This document shows positions 9,609 through 18,163 of a DNA stretch of 32,994 bases, piece after piece. The stretch is taken from contig CANMQB010000005.1 of NCBI GenBank assembly GCA_947499885.1, positions 1-32,994 of the forward strand. The letters are read 5' to 3'. Each line of letters begins with the position of its first letter. Position 1 is the stretch's first letter. This DNA comes from Spartobacteria bacterium (GTDB lineage Bacteria > Verrucomicrobiota > Verrucomicrobiia > Chthoniobacterales > Terrimicrobiaceae). The translations under genes were made by a program, and so were the position numbers. Under the pieces are notes generated by a model. It was not told the DNA's origin. It ran no database searches and was given only the letters and a program-made list of their open reading frames with translations.

Positions 9609-10018
9609 GTGTTGGGGGGCGAAAGTTTTGAAAAATCTTCCCGCGCACTTGTAAGGATGGCAGGGAGTTCTTTCTCTGTGGTCCCGATGATGACTGCGAT
9701 CTGATCCAGATCAAATAGTCTCAGGTGGAGAAGGGCGAGGGCGCTGCGACCCGGTTCAGAGAGGCCGTGCAAGCAAGCCAACCTCGCAGGATTTGTCTCA
9801 GCGACTTCGGTGATGCGTGGGATTTTTTGTCCCTCGCGGAAAAGCATCGCAAAAAACAAACGCCGTCTGCGCGTGGAACCAACGAGGTCATTCCGCTCGA
9901 CGAGCGATCGAAGGGACTTGGATACCATTTCGGTGGCGGTCGCCTCCCGACCCGTTAGCACCAAGGCATAAATCCAGCCTGAGCGCAGGAATCGCCATTC
10001 TTTCGGGAGCTGGGTCAT
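9605..10018 (-). CDS. Degenerate ECF sigma factor-like protein
   Basis: This 137-residue protein looks like an ECF sigma factor that has lost conserved parts. Residues from about 15 to 40 (WIYALVLTGREATATEMV) resemble the start of sigma region 2, which is usually written as LALRLTGDxxxAEDLVQ. The acidic and aromatic residues that contact core polymerase and melt promoter DNA do not follow. A region-4-like helix-turn-helix lies at about residues 85-128: GLSEPGRSALALLHLRLFDLDQIAVIIGTTEKELPAILTSAREDF. The length is below the 160-200 residues typical of ECF factors. It may regulate transcription, be inert, or serve only as a partner for the membrane protein downstream. Its stop overlaps that gene's start. 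It lies upstream of a tRNA-Gln gene on the same strand. Confidence 0.55.
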   Translation of the reverse strand: MTQLPKEWRFLRSGWIYALVLTGREATATEMVSKSLRSLVERNDLVGSTRRRRLFFAMLFREGQKIPRITEVAETNPARLACLHGLSEPGRSALALLHLRLFDLDQIAVIIGTTEKELPAILTSAREDFSKLSPPNT

Positions 10019-10077
10019 TGAAAAATCTTCTAAGGGGACAGCAGGCTCACATCAAGCTCGCAATCATTTGACGAGAG

Positions 10078-10151
10078 TGGCTGCCCCGCATGGACTCGAA
10101 CCATGAATAATGCCTCCAAAGGGCACTGTGTTACCATTACACCACAGGGCA
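10078..10151 (-). tRNA. tRNA-Gln (anticodon UUG)
   Basis: On the minus strand a complete cloverleaf can be folded by hand. The acceptor stem is seven pairs (10145-10151 with 10082-10088, one G-T pair). The D arm contains AATGGTAA. The five-pair anticodon stem encloses the loop CTTTGGA, giving anticodon TTG. The T arm is five pairs with loop TTCGAGT, followed by discriminator G. The 3' CCA is encoded (10078-10080). The first base pair T-A and the sequence GTGGTGTAATGGTAACAC are characteristic of tRNA-Gln, which reads CAA and, by wobble, CAG. About 28 bases upstream there is a weak TATATC box, too poor to call as a promoter. Confidence 0.97.
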
Positions 10152-10452
10152 ATTTTAATTTCTTTAAATGAAGCACTTGGATATAACTCCTGCGCTGCTC
10201 CCTCAAATTTCTTTGCGATGCCAGCGTGCAACATTTGCCTATTCTGCATGCGTGGCGGGACTGGGCAAGGGAAAATTTCACGGGCTTAGAGCAAAGTAGC
10301 GCCTACTAGGCTGTGTGAGGGTTAATGTTTTTGGAGGAAGTATGAATTTTACTTGGTCACAGGAGATGTCCACCTCTGGATTTCTTTGGTATTTCCCTCC
10401 CCAAGTCCAAATAGGGATTGCTCAGAGGGCGTCAGGTACGCAAATGTTTTCT

Positions 10453-11691
10453 ATGAACAAAAAAACGCGCAATCGCCTTTTGGCTCTCGGATGCCTTTTA
10501 GTTTTTCTGGCACTTGGCGCTCTCTTTTACATCAACTGGGTTGTCCAACGCCCTTTTGCGGTGATTGTTTTTTTAGCTGATAATCTCACTCCCTCTGTTT
10601 TGACACCGGCTCGCAATTACCAAGGTGGAGCGGATCACCGCCTGCAGCTTGAACAACTGCCAAATTTTTCTCTGCTTGCGACCCATGCCAATGACTTTGC
10701 CGTTGCCGATGCGGCTGCAGCTGCAAGCTCGATTGCAACTGGCCAGAAGGGGAACAACGGGGTTCTTGGAGTCAATCAAGGCAACGGCGCACTTCCCAAT
10801 CTCATCGCGATCGCCCGCCAACGTGGACGGGCCACCGGCATCGTCTCCAATGCCTCGATCACCGATGCCACGGCGGCCGCATTTTATGCCGGGACGGCTG
10901 ATCCGCTTGACTACTCAGTGATTGCCCGCCAACTCGTGGAGGGGTCGGGAGTGGATGTGATTCTGGGCGGCGGCGCGGCGGATTTTTTGCCCGCGGAGCA
11001 GGGAGGTCGTCGTGCTGATGCACGTGATCTTCTGCAGGAAATACGAGGTAACGGTTATGATATTGTCCGTTCGGAAACTGAACTTGATGGTATTCCATCG
11101 TGGAAGACTCCCAAGACTCTGGGTTTATTCAGTATGGGAAACTTGAATTTTGCAGATGAATTCGGAGTCGATCCGGGACAGCCCACCCTGGCCACCATGG
11201 TTCGAAATGCCATCCGCCTGCTTCAATACAATACCCGCGGTTACCTGCTGATTGTCGATGCCGGCTTGGCGGGAAAATCTGCCACGCAGAATGAAGGCGA
11301 GCGCACGCTTCGGGAAATCCTTGCTCTCGATGATGCCGTGGCCGAGGCCATGCGCTATGCGGGACCAAAGGCGCTCGTTCTCGTTGTTGGCAAACGCAAT
11401 GTTGGTGGGCTCCGCTTGAACGGATACCCCTTTCGAAATGATAAAGGGGCCGGGTTGCTTGGAATCAATGCCCAAGGGGCCCCCTCCATCACTTGGTCCA
11501 CCGGTCCCGAGTCTGGCACGCGCACGAGCCCCGAGGGGCCAGTTTCAACAGAGCCATCAGCCAGCAAGCGGGCTGCTGCCATTGGGGTGGCCGAGGATGC
11601 GGTTGCAGTCGGTAGCGGTCCAGGTTCCGAAGCGCTCAAGGGGTTTCAGGATAACACGGTGATTTTCCAGATCGTTCAGAAACAGCTTTAG
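10453..11691 (+). CDS. Alkaline phosphatase homologue, catalytically dead by sequence
   Basis: This 412-residue protein is collinear with PhoA-family alkaline phosphatases but lacks the catalytic machinery. It begins with a basic end and one membrane anchor at about residues 9-28. Matched scaffold motifs include LTPARNYQGG, ATGQKGNNGVLGV, VSNASITDATAAA, VDVILGGGAADF, LDDAVAEAM and GPGSEALKGFQDNTVIF. Against E. coli PhoA, metal-ligand D51 is kept (D43). Nucleophile S102 is Ala (A87) and E322 is Asp (D269). D327 is Gly (G274), H331 is Thr (T278), D369-H370 is Lys-Arg (K314-R315) and H412 is Gly (G378). Hydrolysis is therefore not expected; a binding or regulatory role is inferred. The start at 10453 puts the anchor at the N-terminus. 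An in-frame ATG at 10342 after GGAGGAAG would add 37 unlikely residues. It converges on and overlaps the RsbW-like gene by four bases. Confidence 0.85.
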   Translation: MNKKTRNRLLALGCLLVFLALGALFYINWVVQRPFAVIVFLADNLTPSVLTPARNYQGGADHRLQLEQLPNFSLLATHANDFAVADAAAAASSIATGQKGNNGVLGVNQGNGALPNLIAIARQRGRATGIVSNASITDATAAAFYAGTADPLDYSVIARQLVEGSGVDVILGGGAADFLPAEQGGRRADARDLLQEIRGNGYDIVRSETELDGIPSWKTPKTLGLFSMGNLNFADEFGVDPGQPTLATMVRNAIRLLQYNTRGYLLIVDAGLAGKSATQNEGERTLREILALDDAVAEAMRYAGPKALVLVVGKRNVGGLRLNGYPFRNDKGAGLLGINAQGAPSITWSTGPESGTRTSPEGPVSTEPSASKRAAAIGVAEDAVAVGSGPGSEALKGFQDNTVIFQIVQKQL

Positions 11692-12101
11692 TGCGCCCGT
11701 GCTGGAAGCCGCTTCTCCAGTGTGAGTCTGGTCCCACGGGCCTGTGGGGCGTAGTCAACGCGGTCAAAAACTTTTCCAATAATAAAAACGCCTAGCCCCC
11801 CGGGCATGGTGGGGTTGATATCTTTGGTTTCGAAGGTGGGTGGTTGGAAGGACCTCCCGTAATCTCGCAGAACGAATCTTGTGCGGTCTCTCAGCCATTT
11901 CATTTCAAGTCTTATGGGCTTCGCCAAGCCGACATAGGCATGACGGATAATGTTTGTGCAGGCTTCATCAATCGCCATTACGATCTTCGCTGCCTCTTCC
12001 TCAGGAAATGCCGAGTCTTTTAAAAACGCTCTCACGCAATCTCTCACCTCGGCCATGTAGGAGGCATCGCTTGAAAAGATGATTTTGCAGGCAGTATTCA
12101 T
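11688..12101 (-). CDS. RsbW/SpoIIAB-like anti-sigma histidine-kinase-fold protein
   Basis: This 137-residue protein is a small GHKL ATPase of the serine-kinase anti-sigma type, which phosphorylates an STAS-domain antagonist or sequesters a sigma factor. The N box is present as AIDEACTNIIRHAY (E46, N50, H54). The G1 box is DYGRSF (D80-x-G82) and the G2 box is GGLGVFIIGKVFD (from G101). The end, GTRLTLEKRL, is the usual closing strand. No STAS antagonist or SpoIIE-type phosphatase is seen next to it, so its partner is elsewhere. It lies 39 bases after the DUF2062 gene on the same strand and may be co-transcribed with it. Confidence 0.88.
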   Translation of the reverse strand: MNTACKIIFSSDASYMAEVRDCVRAFLKDSAFPEEEAAKIVMAIDEACTNIIRHAYVGLAKPIRLEMKWLRDRTRFVLRDYGRSFQPPTFETKDINPTMPGGLGVFIIGKVFDRVDYAPQARGTRLTLEKRLPARAH

Positions 12102-12140
12102 TTTTCACCTTGAAGGTCAGGCACTCTCATTCTCCTTTGC

Positions 12141-13096
<956 letters not shown>

Positions 13097-13109
13097 GCCC
13101 CCGGTAATT

Positions 13110-13898
13110 TTGCCTCTCCCAGATTGGATTATCATCATCATCCTCGGCGCAGTCGAGGGGGCTACCGAGTTCATCCCTGTCTCATCCACAGGCCACTTGC
13201 TCATTTTTCAGGAGTGGCTTGACTATCGTCAAAGCGACCTTTTTACCATCGTGATCCAGAGCGGTGCGGTCCTTGCCGTTTTGCCATTGTTCACCCAGCG
13301 TCTTCGAATGATGGCCGATTGGCGGAATCCAGAGAGTCTGGCCTTCAACTTAAAAATCTTTGTTGGATTCGTTATCACTGTCATCGGTGGACTGACTCTC
13401 GATAAGTTGGGAATCGAACTTCCCGATACATTGCTGCCTGTCGCAGGGGCGCTGATCCTTGGCGGCATTGTTTTCATCGTAGTCGAAAAAAAATTGAGGA
13501 ACCAGCGACTCTCCGACCATATCACTTGGCCGGTCGTATTCATGGTAGCCAGCGCTCAAATTCTTGCAGCGGTCTTTCCTGGGACCTCGCGTTCTGGGGC
13601 CACGATTATTTTCGCCATGCTCTGCGGGCTGAACCGTCCCGTTGCAACAGAGTTTTCCTTCCTCATTGGTATTCCAACTTTGCTTGCTGCCGGGGCCTAC
13701 AAAATTCTCAAAGCGCTTAACGCAGGCGTCGAAGAAAACTGGGGTCTCATTTTTCTCGGAACGATTGTTTCTGCAGGTGTTTCGTTCATCGCTGTGAAGT
13801 GGCTTTTGCGTTACGTTCAGTCCCATTCGTTCATTGGTTTTGGTGTCTACCGAATTCTTCTCGGTCTTGCGCTGCTATGGATGTTTTTTTCACGCTGA
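13110..13898 (+). CDS. uppP: Undecaprenyl-diphosphatase
   Basis: UppP (BacA) dephosphorylates undecaprenyl diphosphate to recycle the lipid carrier for peptidoglycan and polysaccharide synthesis. This 262-residue integral membrane protein has the two catalytic motifs of the family: EGATEFIPVSSTGHL near the N-terminus (Glu and Ser/His) and FPGTSRSGATI at about residues 157-167. About eight hydrophobic segments are visible, with VVEKKLRNQRLSDHI as the central loop. The only start that fits the family length is a TTG at 13110. It is on the same strand as PII and close behind it, which is probably co-transcription rather than a functional link. Confidence 0.95.
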   Translation: MPLPDWIIIIILGAVEGATEFIPVSSTGHLLIFQEWLDYRQSDLFTIVIQSGAVLAVLPLFTQRLRMMADWRNPESLAFNLKIFVGFVITVIGGLTLDKLGIELPDTLLPVAGALILGGIVFIVVEKKLRNQRLSDHITWPVVFMVASAQILAAVFPGTSRSGATIIFAMLCGLNRPVATEFSFLIGIPTLLAAGAYKILKALNAGVEENWGLIFLGTIVSAGVSFIAVKWLLRYVQSHSFIGFGVYRILLGLALLWMFFSR

Positions 13899-13972
13899 CG
13901 GCTTAGAATGCCTCCATTTATTGACTTGAAGGTATCGCTCTCGTAGATAGTCCTTCCCACCTTCTCACCCAC

Positions 13973-15664
13973 GTGTCCCAGAATGATGAATTCACAGTTG
14001 AAGTTCTCCGCGACTTAGGTTTGCTAACCAAGTCGCAGATTGATCACGCTCGTGCCGAGATGGGTGAGGGTGGTCTGCTGCAAACTTTGCTTCAAAGTGG
14101 AGTGCTGACTCAGCAAGACGTGAGCCGTGCCTTGGCGGCTCAGAATAGTATGGAGTTTGTGGATCTCGCCCAGATCCAAGTCGAACGCAGTGTCGTCGAA
14201 CTCATGCAAGAAGAGGATACTCGTCGGTACCAGGCTGTGCCCATAGCCTTGCGCGAGGGCGTGCTCATTATTGCTCTTGCTGATCCCATGGCGATGCAGA
14301 CCATGGATGACCTCACATACAAGTTGAGGCGCGATATGGAGTTTGTCTGCGCCACACCAGAGGCCATCCAAAAACTCATTATCAGGTTTCATGGGGATGC
14401 CGACGATGCTGCGTCGGGTCTACTTAAATCCATGGGCGATGTCGAAGGTCAGGATGTGGTGCGCGATGAGGAGGGCGGGCAAGCCGAAGGCGATGCGCCT
14501 GTGATCAAGCTCGTCTCGATGCTGCTCTTCGAGGCTTATACGAACCGCGCGAGTGATATCCACATCGAGCCGCTTGAAACCAAGCTGCGCGTGCGTTTCC
14601 GAATCGATGGCGTTCTTCAAGAAATGCAGGCGCCTCCCAAGCGGCTTCATGGAGCGATCGTGAGCCGACTCAAGATCATGTCCCGGTCCATGAGCATCGC
14701 TGAGAAGCGACTTCCGCAGGATGGTCGCATCCAAATTCGACTTGGCGAAAAATCAGTCGACCTGCGTGTGTCTACGATTCCTACCGTACATGGTGAAAGC
14801 GTGGTCATGCGTATTCTTGATAAAACTTCACTTATGTTGGGTCTGCCCGATCTTGGCTTTCTGTCCGATGATCAGGCTAAATTTGAGCAGTGCATCAATC
14901 TTCCCGATGGGATCATTCTTGTGACAGGTCCAACTGGCTCTGGAAAGACCACCACGCTTTACGGTTGCTTGAACTACATGAACAAGCCGGATCGCAAACT
15001 CATCACGGTTGAGGATCCTGTCGAATACCAGATGAACGGCATCAACCAAGTGCCAGTCAATGCCAGCATTGGAATGACATTTCCAGCAGCTCTGCGTTCT
15101 ATTTTGCGTCAAGCGCCCAATATCATCATGATCGGTGAGATTCGTGATAACGAAACGGCAAGCATCGCGGTGAATGCCTCGCTCACTGGTCACCTTGTGC
15201 TCTCAACGCTGCACACGAATGACGCGCCAAGTGCGATTGCGCGTCTTGTCGATATCGGAGTGAAGCCATTTCTGGTTTCAAGCTCCGTCCGAGCAGTCGT
15301 CGCCCAGAGGCTTGTCCGCCGTCTTTGCCCAGCTTGTAAGCAACCCGGAGAGCTCTCGGAATACGAGATGAGTGCTTTGCAAATCGAGCCCGGCATGCTC
15401 TCCCAAGCCCGTGTCATGCAGCCTGCTGGTTGCGAAGCCTGCAGGGGCAAAGGATTCAAGGGTCGCATGGGTATCTTTGAGATGTTCCTCGTGGATGACG
15501 AGGTCAGAAACATGGTGAACAACAACGCTTCTACGATCTCGCTGCGTCAGCGAGCGCGTGAACTCGGGATGAGGACGCTCCGGGAAGATGGCGTACGCAA
15601 AGTGCTCGCGGGTCTCACCACTGCTGACGAAGTGATCAGTTCAACAATGGCCGATCTGGATTAA
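13973..15664 (+). CDS. GspE/PilB-type secretion or pilus ATPase (first of a tandem pair)
   Basis: This 563-residue ATPase belongs to the type II secretion / type IV pilus assembly family. An N-terminal GspE_N/MshEN-like domain lies at about residues 10-130; its usual RLG opening is eroded. The N2 domain follows with SDIHIEPLETKLRVRFRIDG and the arginine-rich AEKRLPQDGRIQIRLG. Walker A is GPTGSGKTTTLYG at about residues 319-331. The Asp box is ITVEDPVEYQM, Walker B is IIMIGEIRDNETA at about 383-395, and the His box is TGHLVLSTLHTNDAPSA. A tetracysteine zinc site is formed by CPAC near 450 and CEAC later, before GRMGIFEMF. The GTG at 13973 sets the start. The second copy begins 5 bases after its stop. 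No pilin, GspF/PilC or secretin gene is present in the window. Confidence 0.93.
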   Translation: MSQNDEFTVEVLRDLGLLTKSQIDHARAEMGEGGLLQTLLQSGVLTQQDVSRALAAQNSMEFVDLAQIQVERSVVELMQEEDTRRYQAVPIALREGVLIIALADPMAMQTMDDLTYKLRRDMEFVCATPEAIQKLIIRFHGDADDAASGLLKSMGDVEGQDVVRDEEGGQAEGDAPVIKLVSMLLFEAYTNRASDIHIEPLETKLRVRFRIDGVLQEMQAPPKRLHGAIVSRLKIMSRSMSIAEKRLPQDGRIQIRLGEKSVDLRVSTIPTVHGESVVMRILDKTSLMLGLPDLGFLSDDQAKFEQCINLPDGIILVTGPTGSGKTTTLYGCLNYMNKPDRKLITVEDPVEYQMNGINQVPVNASIGMTFPAALRSILRQAPNIIMIGEIRDNETASIAVNASLTGHLVLSTLHTNDAPSAIARLVDIGVKPFLVSSSVRAVVAQRLVRRLCPACKQPGELSEYEMSALQIEPGMLSQARVMQPAGCEACRGKGFKGRMGIFEMFLVDDEVRNMVNNNASTISLRQRARELGMRTLREDGVRKVLAGLTTADEVISSTMADLD

Positions 15665-15669
15665 CCGAC

Positions 15670-17361
15670 ATGGATTCACAGCAAGTCACTGATTTTTTTG
15701 TTGAGCGCGGCTATCTCACTCCAGAGCAGGCGGAGGCATTGATCGTAGCTGCTCAGGCCGGTTCCAAGCCCATTGAGGAAGTTTTTATTGAATCCCAACT
15801 TGTCGATGAGGCCGGTTTTGAAGCTGTTCTTGCCGAGGCCATAGGGGCTGAGGCGCATAACTTGGCTGGATTCTCTCCCGACGCATCCACTCTCAGCCTC
15901 ATCCCGTCTGGCCTGGCGCGGTTGCACGGTGTCCTTCCAGTGGCGGCTTCGGGAAACACGATTTTTGTGGCCCTCGCGGACCCCTTGAATTCGCACCCGC
16001 TTGAAGACATCCGTTTCGCACTCGGTCGCGAGATCGTGCAGGTGGTCTCTTTCCCCCCTCTTGTCCGTGCTCTCATTCGGGAGCATTACGGTTCAGAAGA
16101 TTCGAATATCCAAGAAATTCTGGCTCAACTCGGTGGGGGAGACATCTCTGTCGATGAGGGGGCGGAAGACCAATTCAATCTGCAGGCAGTCACGGCCGAA
16201 GCCAACGCTGCCCCTGTTATCAAATATGTCGACCTCATACTCGACAAGGCTGTTTCGGCTAGGGCGAGTGACATTCATTTCGAGCCGTTTGAGACTGAGT
16301 TTAAAATCCGTTATCGTGTGGATGGTGCCCTTTACGAATTGGATCCTCCACCATTTCGTTTGGCTTTGCCGGTTATCTCTCGAGTGAAGGTGATGTCGAA
16401 TTTGAACATTGCGGAGAGGCGCTTACCCCAAGATGGACGCATTCAGCGTATTGTTAACGGCCGCCAGATCGATCTGCGCGTCTCGACCCTCCCGACGGCT
16501 TTTGGCGAAAGTGTCGTGCTGCGCGTGCTCGACAGGTCGAGTGTGAACCTCGAGCTGGAGACGCTTGGGATGCCGCCGGATATCATGTCCCATGTCTTGG
16601 AGGTGATTGAAAAACCCAATGGGATTTTTATTGTCACGGGTCCCACTGGTTCTGGAAAAACGACCACGCTTTACTCATGTTTGCGCAAGATCAACACGAT
16701 TGATTCGAAACTCCTGACCGCTGAAGATCCCGTTGAGTACGAGATCGACGGCATCATCCAGGTTCCCATCAATGAAGGTGTCGGCCTCACATTTTCACGC
16801 GTCCTTCGAGCTTTCCTGCGTCAAGATCCCGATCGCATTCTCGTTGGCGAAACGCGCGATGCGGAAACTGCGCAGATTGCGATTCAAGCCTCGCTTACCG
16901 GTCACCTTGTATTCACCACCCTGCATACCAATGATTCGACTGGCGCGGTGACCCGTCTCATGGACATGGGGATCGAACCGTTTCTGATTTCTGCATCCCT
17001 TGAGTGCGTGCTCGCACAGCGTCTGATTCGCAAAATCTGCACCTCGTGCCGCACTGCCTACGAGCCAAGCGAGCAGATACTGGCCTCGCTCGGCTTGAGT
17101 ATTCATGATATCGGAGACAAAAATTTTTATTATGGCAAAGGTTGTGAGGCATGCAACCAGACCGGATACAAGGGCCGTAAAGGCATTTATGAGCTCCTTA
17201 AAATCTCCGATCCTGTTCGAGAAATGATTAACGACCGCGCCCCTGGCATTCTCATTCGCCAAAAAGCCATCGAGCTTGGCATGACCACGCTTCGAGAGGA
17301 TGGGTTGCGTTCGATTTATGACGGGCTCACGACGATCGAAGAGGTCGTGAAATACACGTAG
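15670..17361 (+). CDS. GspE/PilB-type secretion or pilus ATPase (second of a tandem pair)
   Basis: This ATPase is also 563 residues long and collinear with the preceding one, but clearly diverged. The N-terminal domain has LVDEAGFEAVLAEAIG, where the c-di-GMP-type RLG motif is lacking. N2 carries SDIHFEPFETEFKIRYRVDG and AERRLPQDGRIQRI. Walker A is GPTGSGKTTTLYS at about residues 323-335, the Asp box LTAEDPVEYEI, Walker B RILVGETRDAETA at about 387-399, and the His box TGHLVFTTLHTNDSTGA. Zinc cysteines are CTSC near residue 457 and CEAC before GRKGIYELL. It is closer to classical GspE/PilB sequences in the Walker B region, with Thr in place of Ile in GETRD. All ATPase motifs are intact. Both copies may form a mixed hexamer, or serve separate machines. 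Confidence 0.94.
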   Translation: MDSQQVTDFFVERGYLTPEQAEALIVAAQAGSKPIEEVFIESQLVDEAGFEAVLAEAIGAEAHNLAGFSPDASTLSLIPSGLARLHGVLPVAASGNTIFVALADPLNSHPLEDIRFALGREIVQVVSFPPLVRALIREHYGSEDSNIQEILAQLGGGDISVDEGAEDQFNLQAVTAEANAAPVIKYVDLILDKAVSARASDIHFEPFETEFKIRYRVDGALYELDPPPFRLALPVISRVKVMSNLNIAERRLPQDGRIQRIVNGRQIDLRVSTLPTAFGESVVLRVLDRSSVNLELETLGMPPDIMSHVLEVIEKPNGIFIVTGPTGSGKTTTLYSCLRKINTIDSKLLTAEDPVEYEIDGIIQVPINEGVGLTFSRVLRAFLRQDPDRILVGETRDAETAQIAIQASLTGHLVFTTLHTNDSTGAVTRLMDMGIEPFLISASLECVLAQRLIRKICTSCRTAYEPSEQILASLGLSIHDIGDKNFYYGKGCEACNQTGYKGRKGIYELLKISDPVREMINDRAPGILIRQKAIELGMTTLREDGLRSIYDGLTTIEEVVKYT

Positions 17362-17446
17362 AAAGTCATTCGCTCCCCAAACACGGAGTTCTGGGGTGTT
17401 CACCCGCTTTTGCTGGATACGCCACAGATGCGCGTATGTTTGATTC

Positions 17447-18115
17447 ATGAAACCGCCACTCATACTTGGAGAGGAGATCGTTTTGCTTTCGTTGGATGAC
17501 TCGACCGGAGCGCACCTGCCACTCATGCCTCAGGCTTTAGGGTACGGATTGGCGGGCGCCATGCTTGCGGACTTGGAATTGGCTGGACGTATTGCGACAC
17601 AAACGAAGTGTGTCGAGGTAATCGATCCCGCGCCGACCGGGAATCCGCTGCTCGATCCTTGGCTACACCAAATTGCCGCCGATAAAAAGTGTCACCCAAT
17701 CGCCCATTGGCTCCAGACTTTATCTGATGAAAAAGGCGCCATCGAACAGGCGGCACTCGACCACCTTATCGAGCGGGGCATTCTCAAGCGGCAGGACAAA
17801 AAAATCCTTTGGGTTATTGGTCTGCGTCGGTATCCCACGATTCACAACGAAGAGCGCGTGGAGGTCAAAACCCGCCTCGCTCAATTGATTCAAGGCGACG
17901 AACAACCAACGCACTTTGATGCCACGCTCATTAGTTTGCTGAGCGGATGCTACCTGCTCTCTGAGATTTTGGGAGCTGAGACTCTGGAGGGCCGCTCGGC
18001 CCGCATTGCTGGAATCGCGGATACCGATCCTGTCGGGCGCGAGGTTGCGGCAGCTTCGCGAGAGGCGATCGATGCTCTCATGCTCGCTCAGTCTTCCAGT
18101 ACGGCCCCCTTTTGA
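17447..18115 (+). CDS. GPP34/GOLPH3-domain protein
   Basis: This 222-residue protein matches the GPP34 (GOLPH3/Vps74) family. In eukaryotes these proteins bind phosphoinositides and glycosyltransferases at the Golgi; bacterial members have no settled role. The opening ILGEEIVLLSLDDSTGAHLPLMPQALGYGLAGAMLADLELAGRI is diagnostic (key parts LLSLDDSTG, GYGLAGAMLADL and ELAGRI). Typical later parts are IEQAALDHLIERGILKRQ and EVKTRLAQLIQGDEQPTHFDATLISLLSGC. It has no signal peptide or membrane span. It precedes the sugar-kinase/glgE cluster by 48 bases on the same strand, which would be consistent with a role near carbohydrate or envelope enzymes, though that is inference. Confidence 0.88.
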   Translation: MKPPLILGEEIVLLSLDDSTGAHLPLMPQALGYGLAGAMLADLELAGRIATQTKCVEVIDPAPTGNPLLDPWLHQIAADKKCHPIAHWLQTLSDEKGAIEQAALDHLIERGILKRQDKKILWVIGLRRYPTIHNEERVEVKTRLAQLIQGDEQPTHFDATLISLLSGCYLLSEILGAETLEGRSARIAGIADTDPVGREVAAASREAIDALMLAQSSSTAPF

Positions 18116-18163
18116 TTTGGGCTTCCCTCCAGGCGGGCGGGGGTGTTGAGTTTGCAGTTATCC

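Noticed and set aside
17362-17446. CCCCA/TGGGG hairpin after the second GspE gene
   Set aside because: Only five pairs with a long loop and no T-run, so not a defensible terminator.
16795-17526. A 243-codon minus-strand frame across the second GspE gene and the GPP34 start
   Set aside because: Antisense to two well-supported genes and lacking recognisable motifs.
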